64,000 nucleotides of DNA from contig NZ_BLVP01000001.1 of NCBI RefSeq assembly GCF_013340305.1, positions 62,001-126,000 on the forward strand, written 5' to 3'. The notes below the pieces were generated by a model. It searched no databases. It was given only the letters and a program-made list of their open reading frames with translations, and was not told the origin of the DNA. Made by a program: the position numbers and the translations under genes. This DNA is from Desulfovibrio psychrotolerans. Its GTDB lineage: Bacteria; Desulfobacterota; Desulfovibrionia; Desulfovibrionales; Desulfovibrionaceae. Below are positions 45,813-55,864 of the stretch, one piece after another (within the stretch, counting starts at the first letter, position 1; each line of letters opens with the position of its first letter).

Positions 45813-45938
45813 GTACCTCCGTTCGATGAGAAATGCCCTCATAGCGTTTTTTCGCTTTTTTTATCAAAATTGTTAGCGGTTCCGGAAGAACGGGGAGAGG
45901 GTTCCGGGGCTGCTTCCGTGCAAAGCGAGGAGACTGTC

Positions 45939-47462
45939 TTGCTTTTCAAGCCGATTAGCCAGAATTTCAACGATTTCGTGATAGACAGGGACAAAGAGCG
46001 TTGCATCAACTGCGAAGTGTGTGTACGCCAGTGCTCCTATGAAGCCCATTTCTGGGATGACGCACGCCAGTGTGTGAATCACGACAATACCAAGTGTGTC
46101 GGCTGTCACCGGTGCGAGGCGCTCTGTCCCACCGGGTGCCTGACAATAAAAAAGAACCCGGCGGATTTCCGCGACAATGCCCTGTGGACGCCCACGTATA
46201 TGAAGCACATATACAAGCAGGGCGACACCGGAGGCATTCTCCTTTCCGGTATGGGCAGCCCGAGCGCCAAACCCATTTACTGGGACAACCTGCAGCTTGA
46301 TGCCAGCCAGGTGACCAACCCTTCCATAGACCCGCTGCGCGAGCCTATGGAGTTGCGGACGTACCTTGGCTCCAAGCCGGACAAGGTGGAAGTGGAGCAG
46401 ACCCCGGAAGGGCCGAAGTTGAAGACCAAAATCGGGCCGCAGATCAAGCTGGAATATCCCATCATGTTCTCGGCCATGTCCTTCGGTTCCATCAACTTCA
46501 ACCTGCACAAGGCCATGGCCATGGCGGCCACGGAGCTGGGCATTGTCTACAACACGGGCGAGGGCGGCCTGCACCCCACCCTGTATGAATACGGTCCCAA
46601 CACCATTGTACAGGTGGCTTCCGGACGGTTCGGCGTGCACAAGGATTACCTTAATGCCGGTGCCGCCATTGAGATTAAGGTGGGACAGGGAGCCAAGCCG
46701 GGAATCGGCGGGCATCTGCCCGGTGAGAAGATTGACGAGGAAGTTTCCAAGACCCGTATGGTTCCCGTCGGGTCGGATGCCATTTCTCCTGCGCCGCACC
46801 ACGACATCTATTCCATTGAAGACCTGCTGCAGCTTATCTACGCCCTGAAGGAAGCCACGGAATACCGGGTTCCTGTTTCGGTGAAGATAGCCGCCGTGCA
46901 TAATGCGGCTGCCATTGCTTCGGGCATTGTCCGGGCCGGGGCCGATATTGTGGTGCTGGATGGTTTCCGTGGCGGCACGGGGGCAGCTCCCACCATGATC
47001 CGCGACAACGTGGGCATTCCTGTGGAACTGGCCCTTGCTCAGGTGGATAACCGCCTGCGCGATGAAGGCATACGCAACTGGGCTTCTCTTGTGGTGGCAG
47101 GCGGCACGCGCTGCTCGGCGGACGTTATCAAGGCCATAGCCCTTGGTGCTGACGCCGTGTACATAGCGACCGCCGCTCTCATCTCCGTGGGTTGCACCTT
47201 GTGCGGGCGCTGCTACACCGGCAAGTGCCCGTGGGGCATAGCCACCAACGAGGCACGTCTGAAGAAGCGCCAGAATCCCGAAATTGCGGCCCGTCGCATG
47301 ACCAATCTGGTCAGGGCGTGGGGACACGAGATTCAGGAAATGCTCGGCGGTATGGGGCTTAACTCCATTGAGAGCCTGCGGGGCAACCGCGACAAGCTGC
47401 GCGGCATTGGCCTGAATGAAGTGGAACTTGACATCCTTGGTGTCAAACACGCGGGGAGGTAG
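45939..47462 (+). CDS. Glutamate synthase, FMN-binding large-subunit domain with N-terminal ferredoxin (GltB2 type)
   Basis: TTG 45939 is chosen because GAGGAG precedes it by 7 nt; GTG 45918 is an alternative. The ~507 residues start with a 2[4Fe-4S] ferredoxin module (CINCEVCVRQC, CVGCHRCEALCPTGC). The glutamate synthase central/FMN domain follows (YPIMFSAMSFGSINF; VKIAAVHNAAAIASGIVRAGADIVVLDGFRGGTGAAP). The [3Fe-4S]-type cysteines are in GCTLCGRCYTGKCPWGIAT. This is the archaeal-type split enzyme, where the four parts of GltB are separate genes. It makes glutamate from 2-oxoglutarate and the ammonia channelled from the amidotransferase. Confidence 0.92.
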   Translation: MLFKPISQNFNDFVIDRDKERCINCEVCVRQCSYEAHFWDDARQCVNHDNTKCVGCHRCEALCPTGCLTIKKNPADFRDNALWTPTYMKHIYKQGDTGGILLSGMGSPSAKPIYWDNLQLDASQVTNPSIDPLREPMELRTYLGSKPDKVEVEQTPEGPKLKTKIGPQIKLEYPIMFSAMSFGSINFNLHKAMAMAATELGIVYNTGEGGLHPTLYEYGPNTIVQVASGRFGVHKDYLNAGAAIEIKVGQGAKPGIGGHLPGEKIDEEVSKTRMVPVGSDAISPAPHHDIYSIEDLLQLIYALKEATEYRVPVSVKIAAVHNAAAIASGIVRAGADIVVLDGFRGGTGAAPTMIRDNVGIPVELALAQVDNRLRDEGIRNWASLVVAGGTRCSADVIKAIALGADAVYIATAALISVGCTLCGRCYTGKCPWGIATNEARLKKRQNPEIAARRMTNLVRAWGHEIQEMLGGMGLNSIESLRGNRDKLRGIGLNEVELDILGVKHAGR

Positions 47463-47466
47463 CGGT

Positions 47467-47907
47467 ATGCGCAGAGTGTATCCCAACAAGGATTTCTGCA
47501 TCGGTTGCCACATTTGCGAGTTGGCGTGTCTTACCGCCCATTCGGAAAGCAAGGACCTGATCATTGCCGTGCGCGAGGAACAGGCCACGGGCCTGCGGCC
47601 CTGCAAGGCGGTATATGAGAAAGGCCCCGTATGTGTTTCGCTGAGTTGCAGGCACTGTGAGAACCCCACCTGTGTTACGGCCTGCATCTCCGGTGCGCTG
47701 TACAAGGACGAAGCAAGCGGCAGGACCGTGTATGACGAGTCCAAATGCGTGGGATGCTGGTCGTGCCTGATGGCATGTCCTTTCGGTGCCATTCGGCGCA
47801 ACCCCGCCAAGGGCAAGATCATCAAGTGCGATCTGTGTGAAGGACGGGATATGCCGGCCTGTGTTCAGGCCTGTCCCAATGCCGCACTGAGCTACGAAGA
47901 CCGCTAG
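47467..47907 (+). CDS. Four-cluster [4Fe-4S] ferredoxin subunit
   Basis: The 146-residue protein starts 4 bp after the preceding stop (GGGAGG overlap). Sixteen cysteines in four groups (11/14/17/21; 61/64/69/73; 94/97/100/104; 121/124/132/136) give the HycB/DmsB-like four-cluster pattern. There is no signal peptide, so it is cytoplasmic. It likely passes electrons between the FAD protein and the FMN domain, or from ferredoxin, to glutamate synthase. The position inside the cluster supports this. Confidence 0.9.
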   Translation: MRRVYPNKDFCIGCHICELACLTAHSESKDLIIAVREEQATGLRPCKAVYEKGPVCVSLSCRHCENPTCVTACISGALYKDEASGRTVYDESKCVGCWSCLMACPFGAIRRNPAKGKIIKCDLCEGRDMPACVQACPNAALSYEDR

Positions 47908-47930
47908 CAACCAGCATTCGGGAGAGAAAC

Positions 47931-49211
47931 ATGACATATGTCATCGTCGGCAACGGTGTCGCGTCCGTGGGGGCCATTGAGGGCATACGGAAGGTGGACA
48001 AGGAAGGGCGTATCCTCGTGGTGAGCGAGGAGCAGACCCCCACCTATGGCCGTCCGCTTATTTCCTACTTCCTTGCGGGCAAGATCGGTCTGGACCGCAT
48101 GAGTCTGCGACCCGACGACTTCTACGACAGGAACAACGTGGAACTGAAACTCGGAGCCCGCGTTACCGGACTGAATCCGGACGGAAAGACCATAACGCTG
48201 GCTGACGGTTCTACCATTGCATATGACAGCCTGCTGCTTGCCACAGGCGGAATTCCGTTCATGCCCCCCATAAAGGGGCTGGCAGGGCCGGATATATACA
48301 ACTTCACCACCCTGGCACATGCAGAAGAGCTTATCACGCTTTCCCAGAGCATCCGCAAGGTGGTGGTCATAGGCGGCGGGCTTATAGGTCTGAAAGCTGC
48401 CGAAGGCCTTTTCGACAACGGCCTTTCCGTAACGATTGTGGAACTTGCCCCGCGGGTTCTTTCCGCCGCATTCGATGATGTGGCGGGGGGCATGGTTTCC
48501 CGCAGGCTGGAACATGAAGGGCTGCATATCCGCTGCGGAAATACCGTGGAAGAGATTCTGCGCGACGCTGAATATTCCAGAGTTATCGGCGTGCGCCTGA
48601 CCAACGGCGAGGAGCTTGAATGCGAAGCCGTGGTGGTGGCCATAGGTGTGGTGCCCAGCCTTACTCCGGCCAAGGAAGCCGGATTGCAGGTGAAGCGCGG
48701 CATAAAGGTGGACGACTACCTGCGCACCAGCGCGACGGACGTATACGCCGCAGGTGACGTGGCCGAGGCCTACGACATGATTGCGGACGATGCCCGTGTG
48801 ACGCCCATATGGCCCAACGCCTACAGTCAGGGCTATTACGCGGGCCTGAACATGACCGGCAAAAAGAGCGAGAAGCATCCCGGCGGGCTGGCTATGAACG
48901 CCATATCCTTTTACGGGCTGGCCACTGCCTCGCTGGGCCTTGTGAACCCTGCGCCGGAAGACGGGTGCGATGTCTTCACCTTTGTGGATGAAGAAGAGCA
49001 GTCGTACCGCAAGCTTGTGTTCCGCAATGACAAGCTTGTCGGCTATGTGCTGGTGGGAGATATAGACTTTGCCGGGTTGTACACCGGGTTTGTCCGTTTC
49101 CAGCTGCCGCTGACCGACGAAGTGAAGCAGGACCTCAAGGATGGGCGGCCTTCCGCGCTGCTCTGGCCCGAACACGATTTCGAGACGAGGTGGACCCCCG
49201 AATGCGAGTAG
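47931..49211 (+). CDS. FAD/NAD(P)-dependent oxidoreductase of the glutamate synthase cluster
   Basis: The 426-residue protein has an N-terminal FAD site [22 protein letters not shown], an NAD(P) site [35 protein letters not shown] (about residues 143-177) and the conserved [15 protein letters not shown] (about 266-280). No redox-active CxxC pair was seen, so it is more like a nitrite-reductase/rubredoxin-reductase type enzyme than a thioredoxin reductase. It probably feeds reducing equivalents from NAD(P)H to the ferredoxin subunit. Confidence 0.9.
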   Translation: MTYVIVGNGVASVGAIEGIRKVDKEGRILVVSEEQTPTYGRPLISYFLAGKIGLDRMSLRPDDFYDRNNVELKLGARVTGLNPDGKTITLADGSTIAYDSLLLATGGIPFMPPIKGLAGPDIYNFTTLAHAEELITLSQSIRKVVVIGGGLIGLKAAEGLFDNGLSVTIVELAPRVLSAAFDDVAGGMVSRRLEHEGLHIRCGNTVEEILRDAEYSRVIGVRLTNGEELECEAVVVAIGVVPSLTPAKEAGLQVKRGIKVDDYLRTSATDVYAAGDVAEAYDMIADDARVTPIWPNAYSQGYYAGLNMTGKKSEKHPGGLAMNAISFYGLATASLGLVNPAPEDGCDVFTFVDEEEQSYRKLVFRNDKLVGYVLVGDIDFAGLYTGFVRFQLPLTDEVKQDLKDGRPSALLWPEHDFETRWTPECE

Positions 49212-49236
49212 GGGCGGCCACCATCGGAGAAGATAT

Positions 49237-50328
49237 ATGAAGGCTCCCAGTAATTTCTGGCAATTTGACAAGGATATCTCCGGGTGCGGTGTCTTCGGCG
49301 TTATTGACAGGCAGAAGAACCTTATACCCGGCACCATGCCCATTAACGCCATGTGCACCATGCACGACAGGGGGAACGGGCTTGGCGGTGGTTTTGCCGC
49401 CTACGGCATATACCCTGAGCGGGCGGAAGAGTACGCCTTTCACCTCATGTGTGACGACAAGGCATCGCTGGACCGGGCGGAAGAGGTTATCAAGGAACAC
49501 TTTGATATTTCCGTTTCGGAGCCTATTCCCACGCGCCGGGTGCTGAGCATAAAGAATCCGCCCGTCATGTGGCGCTTCTTTGTCACGCCCAAGGCGCGGC
49601 GTCCCAGATGGGAAGAGCTTGGTGAACAGGACTATGTGGTGAACGTGGTCATGTTCATCAACCGCATCGGGGGGGCATTTGTCTTCTCCAGCGGCAAGAA
49701 CATGGGGGCGTTCAAGGGGGTGGGTTTTCCGGAAGACATCGCAGACTTCTTCCGGCTGGACGAATACACGGCCTACATCTGGACCGGGCATAACCGTTTT
49801 CCCACCAACACGCCGGGCTGGTGGGGCGGGGCGCACCCGTTTACCATTCTGGACTGGGCCATTGTGCATAACGGCGAGATTTCTTCTTACGGCATAAACC
49901 GCCGGTATCTTTGTCAGCATGACTACGAATGTACCATGATGACGGATACGGAGGTGGTGGCCTATATGCTGGACCTGCTTATCCGCAAGCACGGAATGAC
50001 GCATGAGATGGCCTGCAAGGTGCTTGCACCGCCCTTCTGGGACGAGATAGACCGCATGGATGCCGATGACAGAAAGCTCTACGAGGCGCTGCGAATGGTC
50101 TATGGTTCCGGATGCCTGAACGGGCCTTTTGCCATTCTGGTAACCGATGCCAACACCATGATGGGCCTGAACGACAGGGTGAAGCTGCGGCCCCTTGTCA
50201 TTGCGGAAAAGGATTCCATGGTGTTCATGTCCAGCGAGGAAAGCTCCATCCGTGAGGTGTGTCGCGATCTTGACCGCGTATGGGCACCTAAGGCCGGTGA
50301 ACCCGTTATCGTAAGACTGGAGGCGTAA
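49237..50328 (+). CDS. Glutamine amidotransferase class II, GltB1-type subunit
   Basis: GGAGAAGATAT before ATG 49237 gives 363 residues. The class-II amidotransferase nucleophile is Cys17 in [10 protein letters not shown], implying removal of a short propeptide or an unusual internal Cys; [19 protein letters not shown] follows. Further motifs are [35 protein letters not shown] (about 187-222) and [14 protein letters not shown]. It releases ammonia from glutamine for the FMN subunit. Confidence 0.9.
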   Translation: MKAPSNFWQFDKDISGCGVFGVIDRQKNLIPGTMPINAMCTMHDRGNGLGGGFAAYGIYPERAEEYAFHLMCDDKASLDRAEEVIKEHFDISVSEPIPTRRVLSIKNPPVMWRFFVTPKARRPRWEELGEQDYVVNVVMFINRIGGAFVFSSGKNMGAFKGVGFPEDIADFFRLDEYTAYIWTGHNRFPTNTPGWWGGAHPFTILDWAIVHNGEISSYGINRRYLCQHDYECTMMTDTEVVAYMLDLLIRKHGMTHEMACKVLAPPFWDEIDRMDADDRKLYEALRMVYGSGCLNGPFAILVTDANTMMGLNDRVKLRPLVIAEKDSMVFMSSEESSIREVCRDLDRVWAPKAGEPVIVRLEA

Positions 50329-50330
50329 CC

Positions 50331-51089
50331 ATGGGCAACAGGATTACTCTGGACGCCGACGGCGTTTACTACAGGCAGTTGAACGAAAAAATCCGTGACG
50401 CCGTGCGCGGCGGCGCGGATGAGATTGAGCTGCTGAATGTGCGCGGTCAGCGGTATATCGGCAATGCCATAGACAAGCCCGTGCGGTTTACCATTCACGG
50501 CGTTCCCGGGCAAGATATGGCGGCTTTCATGCGCGGCGCGTTCATTCGTGTGGAGGGCAACGCACAGGATGGCGTGGCAAACACCATGGATGACGGCGAA
50601 ATCCAGATCAACGGCATGGCCGGTGATGTTCTGGGGTATGGCATGCGCGGCGGCAGGGTGCTTGTGAAGCAGGACGTGGGCTACCGGGTAGGCATTCATA
50701 TGAAGGCCTACATGGACAAGTCTCCCGTAATTGTGGCAGGCGGCAAAGCCGGCGATTTTTTAGGCGAATACATGGCGGGCGGAGCGATCATCCTGCTCGG
50801 CATGGATTCCACCATGCCTGAGGCTGCCCCCATCACGGGGCGTAGTCTTGGTACCGGTATGCATGGCGGCGTTATCTACATCCGGGGCGATGTACCGGAA
50901 TACCAGCTTGGTCCTGGCCTCAGCTTTCACCCGCTGGAAGACGAGGACATAGCCTTTATCCGCAAGCATGTGGAAGACTGGGCCAAAGCTTTTGGCAAGG
51001 ATGCCGAAGAGGTGATGGAGGGGGCCTTCCGCAAGGTTAAGCCTTTCTCCAAAAGGCCTTACGGCAACATGTACGTGGGAACCAACTAG
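50331..51089 (+). CDS. Glutamate synthase GXGXG-domain subunit (GltB3 type)
   Basis: The 252-residue protein is a right-handed beta-helix with Gly-rich repeats: GNAQDGVANTMDDGEIQINGMAGDVLGYGMRGGRVLVKQDVGYRVGIHM and KAGDFLGEYMAGGAIILLG, ending GRSLGTGMHGGVIYIRG. This is the C-terminal GXGXG structural domain of GltB as a separate protein. It begins 3 bp after the amidotransferase stop. It completes the split enzyme. Confidence 0.9.
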   Translation: MGNRITLDADGVYYRQLNEKIRDAVRGGADEIELLNVRGQRYIGNAIDKPVRFTIHGVPGQDMAAFMRGAFIRVEGNAQDGVANTMDDGEIQINGMAGDVLGYGMRGGRVLVKQDVGYRVGIHMKAYMDKSPVIVAGGKAGDFLGEYMAGGAIILLGMDSTMPEAAPITGRSLGTGMHGGVIYIRGDVPEYQLGPGLSFHPLEDEDIAFIRKHVEDWAKAFGKDAEEVMEGAFRKVKPFSKRPYGNMYVGTN

Positions 51090-51094
51090 ACTGC

Positions 51095-51125
51095 TTAAGG
51101 CCCCCCGGAAACGGGGGGTCTTGGT
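51095..51125 (+). terminator. Terminator of the glutamate synthase cluster
   Basis: AAGGCCCCCC and GGGGGGTCTT arms around GGAAAC, followed by GGTTT. Confidence 0.8.
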
Positions 51126-51265
51126 TTCGGACCGGACCGTCTTTGCTGTTGCCCGAGGGTGGATTTTCAGCAAAAACGGTTGCATGTTTTTTGCCTAACA
51201 GGTACGTCATGCACGGTTCGACACAGTTTTTCATCTTCCATGATTACCCCAATAAGGAGCACATC

Positions 51266-51604
51266 ATGTCGTTTGTTAATGCCGCTTGGGCAATGGGTGA
51301 TGCCGGTCAGGGCGGGCAGGGCGGATTTGCCGCGTTTGTTCCCCTTATCCTCATGTTTGCCATCTTCTACTTTCTGCTCATCCGTCCTCAGCAGAAGAAG
51401 GCGCGGGAACACAAGGCGATGCTCGACGGTCTGAAGAAGGGCGATGTCGTGATCACTGCCGGCGGTCTGTACGGCACGGTGACGGACGTGAAGGACGATG
51501 TGCTTACGGTGGACCTTGGGTCTACAACCGTGCGTGTTGGACGTCAGTTCGTTTCCGGTCTTGCTTCGGCTCCGTCCGCAGCACCCAAGGAAAAGAAAAA
51601 GTAG
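51266..51604 (+). CDS. yajC: Preprotein translocase subunit YajC
   Basis: AAGGAG before ATG 51266; 112 residues. One membrane segment FVPLILMFAIFYFLLIRPQQKKAREH (about 25-50) is the family signature, followed by GLKKGDVVITAGGLYGTVTDVKDDVLTVDLG. It associates with SecDF in the inner membrane. It is followed by secD and secF in the usual order, with a 236-bp gap before secD. Confidence 0.95.
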   Translation: MSFVNAAWAMGDAGQGGQGGFAAFVPLILMFAIFYFLLIRPQQKKAREHKAMLDGLKKGDVVITAGGLYGTVTDVKDDVLTVDLGSTTVRVGRQFVSGLASAPSAAPKEKKK

Positions 51605-51840
51605 GATACTGCATATTCTTTGCGGCAGGCACGGGCGCACGGTAATGCCGTTTGCGCTGTGCCTGCCGTTACGTGCAGACGGGCGTTAGTGTTGTTCGTT
51701 TGTCATTTGGCCCCGGGTGGCATGCGCCGCTTCGGGTTTTGCTGTTTCCCGATATGCTCCCTCCGACCGTTGCTTCTGCGGAATGCAGATTCCGTGCACG
51801 GCCCCTGGTTAGACAAACGGAACAGCGTCAAGGAGTTGCA

Positions 51841-53439
51841 ATGAGAGAAGGTCTGCGATGGCGCATTGTGGTCGCCTTGTTCGTGACCGTACTGGGGCTT
51901 GCCTATGCGCTGCCGAGTATTCCGATTGTCGGAAACTCCCCGCTGGGCAAGGTACTGCCCGAGGACACCATCAGTTTGGGACTTGACCTGCGCGGCGGCA
52001 TCTACCTTACCCTGGGGGTGGATGTGGACAAGGCAGTGGAAAACAATCTTTCCCAGACCGGACAGGACATCCGCAGCGTGGCGCGGGATGAAAGCATTAA
52101 CATTCTGCGCCCCCGCATGGTGGGAACAGATAAGCTGGAACTGGTGCTGCTGCGCGCCGACCAGAAAGCGGCACTGAACAAGCTGCTGGCTGACCGTTTT
52201 TCTAACGTGGTCAACGAGAATCCGGTTGATCTTGAAGACGGCAAGGTGCGCTACACGCTCTCCTATACCTCCCAGTACCGTGAATATCTTGCTGATCTGG
52301 CTCTTGATCAGGCCGTGAAGACCATCCGTAACCGCATAGACCAGTTCGGTGTCGCGGAGCCTGATATCCGTAAGCAGCAGGATCATCGCATACAGATTCA
52401 GCTGCCGGGTCTTGATGACCCGGAGCGCGCCATACAGCTTATCGGCAAGACGGCTCATCTGGAGTTCCGCATCGTCAAGGACGACGCCAATCTGGAGAAC
52501 GCCCAGCGCGGTATTGTTCCTCCCGGTCATGAAGCACTGCCCTACATGGTGCGGAATCAGGCTGGCGGCTACTATGAGAGCGTTCTTGTGGTTGAACGCG
52601 ATGCAGCCATGACCGGCGAGTACATTCAGGACGCCTACGTGAATTTTGACCAGTTCAATCAGGCATACGTGGGCATCAATTTTAATGAAAGCGGTGCCCG
52701 TCGCTTTGAGCAGCTGACCGGCGAATACACCGAGCGCCGTATGGCCATAGTGCTGGACGGAAAAATTCATTCCGCACCTGTCATACAGGAAAAGATTCGC
52801 GGCGGCCGTGCCTCCATTACAGGCAACTTTTCCCGTGACGAAGCACACGACCTTGCCATTGTGCTGCGTGCAGGTTCACTTCCTGCGCCTGTTACCATAT
52901 TGGAAGAGCGTGCCGTTGGTCCCTCCCTCGGGCAGGAATCCATTGATCAGGGCGTTAATGCCGCTCTTATCGGTGGTGCCATGATTCTCGTGTTCATGGT
53001 CATCTATTACGGCATGAGCGGGCTTGTGACCAACTTTGTGCTGTGCCTGAACATTGTGCTCATCATGGCGGGCCTTGCCGCGTTCGGTGCCACGCTCACG
53101 CTTCCCGGCATCGCAGGCATTATCCTCACCATAGGCATGGCTGTAGACGCCAACGTGCTCATATTCGAACGCATACGCGAAGAACTGCGGCGAGGCCTCA
53201 CTCCGCTTGCAGCCATAGCGGAAGGCTACAGCCGTGCGACGCTGACCATTATGGACGCCAACGTTACCACGCTGCTGACCGCCATAATCCTGTACCAGTT
53301 CGGCACCGGCCCCATTCGTGGGTTTGCCGTCACCCTGAGTCTGGGGATCCTTGCTTCCATGTTTACCGCCATATTCTGCTCCCGCATAATCTTTGATATG
53401 TGGGCATTCGGAAAGCAACGGACCAAGCTCAGTATCTAA
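51841..53439 (+). CDS. secD: Protein translocase subunit SecD
   Basis: AAGGAG before ATG 51841; 532 residues. The N-terminal membrane helix is followed by SLGLDLRGGIYLTLGVDVDKAVE, the large periplasmic P1 domain (DQAVKTIRNRIDQFGVAEPDIRKQ), and five membrane segments with GPSLGQESIDQGVNAALIGGAMILVFMVIYYG and TIGMAVDANVLIFERIREEL. It uses the proton motive force to aid late steps of Sec export with SecF. Confidence 0.96.
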   Translation: MREGLRWRIVVALFVTVLGLAYALPSIPIVGNSPLGKVLPEDTISLGLDLRGGIYLTLGVDVDKAVENNLSQTGQDIRSVARDESINILRPRMVGTDKLELVLLRADQKAALNKLLADRFSNVVNENPVDLEDGKVRYTLSYTSQYREYLADLALDQAVKTIRNRIDQFGVAEPDIRKQQDHRIQIQLPGLDDPERAIQLIGKTAHLEFRIVKDDANLENAQRGIVPPGHEALPYMVRNQAGGYYESVLVVERDAAMTGEYIQDAYVNFDQFNQAYVGINFNESGARRFEQLTGEYTERRMAIVLDGKIHSAPVIQEKIRGGRASITGNFSRDEAHDLAIVLRAGSLPAPVTILEERAVGPSLGQESIDQGVNAALIGGAMILVFMVIYYGMSGLVTNFVLCLNIVLIMAGLAAFGATLTLPGIAGIILTIGMAVDANVLIFERIREELRRGLTPLAAIAEGYSRATLTIMDANVTTLLTAIILYQFGTGPIRGFAVTLSLGILASMFTAIFCSRIIFDMWAFGKQRTKLSI

Positions 53440-53449
53440 GGAGAACGTT

Positions 53450-54544
53450 ATGGGTCTGAGTATTATCAAGCCGGATAGCAATATAAACTTCGTGGGGCAA
53501 CGCAAGACGTTTATGGCGTTGTCTCTGGTGGTGATGCTGGTCTGCCTTGTCTCGCTGGTCATGAAAGGCGGCCCCCGCTACGGCGTGGATTTTGCCGGCG
53601 GCGTGATGGTGCAGGTTTCCTTTGACAGAACAGTTGCCCCGGAAGCCATAAGCGCAAGCCTTGCCGACGCAGAACTGCCGGGATTGGTGGTGCAGCGTAT
53701 AGGACTTGCGGCAGATAACGAGTTCATTATCCGCGCATCGCTTTCTGACGCAAATCCCGAAACGATGCGCAGCTCTATACAGCGCTCGCTGGCGACAAAC
53801 CTTGCCGACACCAGTTTTGAAATTCAGCGTCTGGAAATGGTTGGGCCCAAGGTGGGAAGCGATTTGCGTTCCGCCGCGCTGGAGGCACTGTATTACGCAG
53901 TGCTGCTCATTGCCATTTACATCTCCGGTCGGTTTGAACAGCGCTGGTTTATTGCCGGTATAATGGCTGCCGCACTGGCAACTGCCTTGTACGGACTAGG
54001 CAAGCTGGGGCTTTCTAAGCCGTATCTTGTGGTTGCAGCCATGGGGCTGACGCTGGTGCTGTGCTGGAGGCTTAAGCTGAATTTCGCGCTCAGCGCGGTG
54101 GGGGCGCTCATACACGATGTCTTTATCACCGTGGGCGTGTTCTCCCTGCTGGACAAGGAATTTGACCTGACCATTGTGGCTGCGCTGCTGACCATTGTCG
54201 GCTACTCGCTTAACGATACCATCATCGTGTTTGACCGTATACGCGAGAACATCCGCGGGCGCACGTCTCCCACCTATGCTCAGGTGGTCAACACCGCCGT
54301 GAACCAGACACTGAGCCGCACGCTGCTTACATCCGGCACGACGCTGCTGGTTATTCTGGCCCTGTTTGTTCTTGGGGGCAGCGTGATTCACGACTTTGCC
54401 CTTGCCATGCTTGTGGGTATAGGCGTGGGTACCTATTCCTCCATCTTTGTAGCAAGCCCCATTCTGCTTGCACTGAGCCCAGAGGAGCTTCCTGAGGAAG
54501 TGGAAAAGAAGGAACCCTCCAAGCCTAAATACGCGGAAGTATAG
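53450..54544 (+). CDS. secF: Protein translocase subunit SecF
   Basis: AAGGAG before ATG 53450; 364 residues. Motifs: YGVDFAGGVMVQVSF (about 43-57), ALEALYYAVLLIAIYISGRF, HDVFITVGVFSLLDKEFDLTIVAALLTIVGYSLNDTIIVFDRIREN (about 221-266). Six membrane helices are expected. It forms the SecDF complex with the upstream gene. Confidence 0.96.
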   Translation: MGLSIIKPDSNINFVGQRKTFMALSLVVMLVCLVSLVMKGGPRYGVDFAGGVMVQVSFDRTVAPEAISASLADAELPGLVVQRIGLAADNEFIIRASLSDANPETMRSSIQRSLATNLADTSFEIQRLEMVGPKVGSDLRSAALEALYYAVLLIAIYISGRFEQRWFIAGIMAAALATALYGLGKLGLSKPYLVVAAMGLTLVLCWRLKLNFALSAVGALIHDVFITVGVFSLLDKEFDLTIVAALLTIVGYSLNDTIIVFDRIRENIRGRTSPTYAQVVNTAVNQTLSRTLLTSGTTLLVILALFVLGGSVIHDFALAMLVGIGVGTYSSIFVASPILLALSPEELPEEVEKKEPSKPKYAEV

Positions 54545-54567
54545 ACGCCGCATTGTCTGGTTTTGTT

Positions 54568-54598
54568 AAGGCGCCTCCCCATGGGGGGCGCCTTTTTT
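54568..54598 (+). terminator. Terminator after secF
   Basis: AAGGCGCCTCCCC and GGGGGGCGCCTT form a long stem with an AT loop, followed by TTTT. Confidence 0.88.
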
Positions 54599-54655
54599 CA
54601 TGCCTTTCGTCCTTTGGCGCTTTGCCATTGACGGAGAAATAGGGTAGCTAAAGGC

Positions 54656-55600
54656 ATGGTTACAAAAAAATGCGGTAATTCGAGCCCTTGTAGCGTTTTG
54701 GATACGGCCTCTCCCGCCTCTTGTCTGCCCGGTGATGCTATGGATGATGTATACTGGTCGCGTTCTGATGCCATGAAGCTGAACAGGGCGTTGTTCGAAA
54801 TGATTCCCGATGCGTTACTCCTTACGGACGCGCAGTTTTGCATTGTGGCGACAAATGGCACAGCCGTGCAGCGGTTTGCTGACCGGGGTGATTCTGAGGA
54901 AGGTGTTTGCCTAGAAGGGAACCAACTGCTGGGCACTGATTGGCTCTTGTTGCTTGCGGAATCTGTCCGGCACTCTGTGAGGAGTGCGTTGCAGGAGTTG
55001 GCAAACGATACCGTCTGGCGCGGTTCCGGTGAAGCCGTGGATGCCTCGGGAAGCGTCTTTCCTGTGGATATATGCGTACACCGTGTGCTTATGGCGGGAG
55101 ATGCGGTTTGGCTTGTGGTGCTGCGTGACACCAGCCTGCACGAGGAAATGCGTGAAGACCTGCAGCGTTCCGAGGCTGCTGTGGAAGGGATGAATCTTGC
55201 CTTGCGCCATGTCATCCGTTCTGTACACGAAGAGCGTCGAGAGCTTAAGGAAGAGCTGGCACAGCAGGTTAAGGATCAGGTTCTGCCTGCCCTGGAGCGC
55301 ATTGTGGACGAAGAAAGCCCCGATGTGCGTCAGAACTACAAGTCTGTTATTGAAGATCATCTGGGCGAGTTAGCCGAGGGGAGTGCTGTCTCGTTTGACG
55401 GGATCATGGACCGGCTTACCCCCCGCGAAGTGGAAATTTGCCGCCTCATTGCTTTGGGAAGAAAGAGCAAGGATATCTGCGAACTGCTCCATGTCTCGTT
55501 TGAAACAATGCAGACCCATCGGAAGAATATTCGCCGTAAGCTGGGACTGAAGGGCCACCCCATGTCGCTGTATGTTTTTCTGCAACAGAACCCCATGTAG
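54656..55600 (+). CDS. PAS-LuxR transcriptional regulator
   Basis: At 314 residues, the protein has an N-terminal region of unknown role, a PAS domain (about residues 40-155: LNRALFEMIPDALLLTDAQFCIVATNGTAVQRFA; SGSVFPVDICVHRVLMAGDAVWLVVLRDTS). A coiled segment follows (LQRSEAAVEGMNLALRHVIRSVHEERRELKEELAQQ), then a LuxR HTH (DRLTPREVEICRLIALGRKSKDICELLHVSFETMQTHRKNIRRKLGL). It is likely cytoplasmic. No cognate kinase is adjacent. It precedes the betaine-uptake operon, which it may or may not control. Confidence 0.88.
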   Translation: MVTKKCGNSSPCSVLDTASPASCLPGDAMDDVYWSRSDAMKLNRALFEMIPDALLLTDAQFCIVATNGTAVQRFADRGDSEEGVCLEGNQLLGTDWLLLLAESVRHSVRSALQELANDTVWRGSGEAVDASGSVFPVDICVHRVLMAGDAVWLVVLRDTSLHEEMREDLQRSEAAVEGMNLALRHVIRSVHEERRELKEELAQQVKDQVLPALERIVDEESPDVRQNYKSVIEDHLGELAEGSAVSFDGIMDRLTPREVEICRLIALGRKSKDICELLHVSFETMQTHRKNIRRKLGLKGHPMSLYVFLQQNPM

Positions 55601-55665
55601 ATTGCGCTGAGCCATCGTACGGAACGCGTTCTTATAGAGAAGATGTTAGGGTACACTTTTCCGTT

Positions 55666-55686
55666 TCGGGTATTTTCTATACCCGA
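55666..55686 (+). terminator. Candidate weak terminator after the LuxR gene
   Basis: TCGGGTA and TACCCGA arms surround TTTTCTA, with TTTC following, 65 bp after the stop codon. The rest of the 308-bp gap to the betaine operon holds no gene I can support. Confidence 0.5.
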
Positions 55687-55850
55687 TTTCTCCCCCATTT
55701 CCCCCCTTGAGCGCCTGCACAAAACCTGAGAATATTACCACACTGTTAATCAGGTAACTTACTATCGCAAGGCAGCTCTTGCCGTCCTCCTTCGTATTTT
55801 TCGTGCATTCCGTGTACGTTGCAATGCTATTCCGGTGTCGGCAGGTTTGG

Positions 55851-55864
55851 CGTGATACGTCACG
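55851..55864. promoter_or_regulatory. Small inverted repeat in front of the betaine-uptake operon
   Basis: CGTGA-TACG-TCACG lies 45 bp before the ProV start, a size and position suited to an operator for a dimeric regulator. No family can be assigned. Confidence 0.35.

Noticed and set aside
45873-47825. A 650-codon open frame antisense to the glutamate synthase FMN gene
   Set aside because: It mirrors the real gene, lacks any motif or ribosome site, and results from GC-rich third positions on the coding strand.
47904-49361. A 485-codon open frame antisense to the FAD oxidoreductase
   Set aside because: Same cause; the forward frame has full FAD and NAD(P) motifs.
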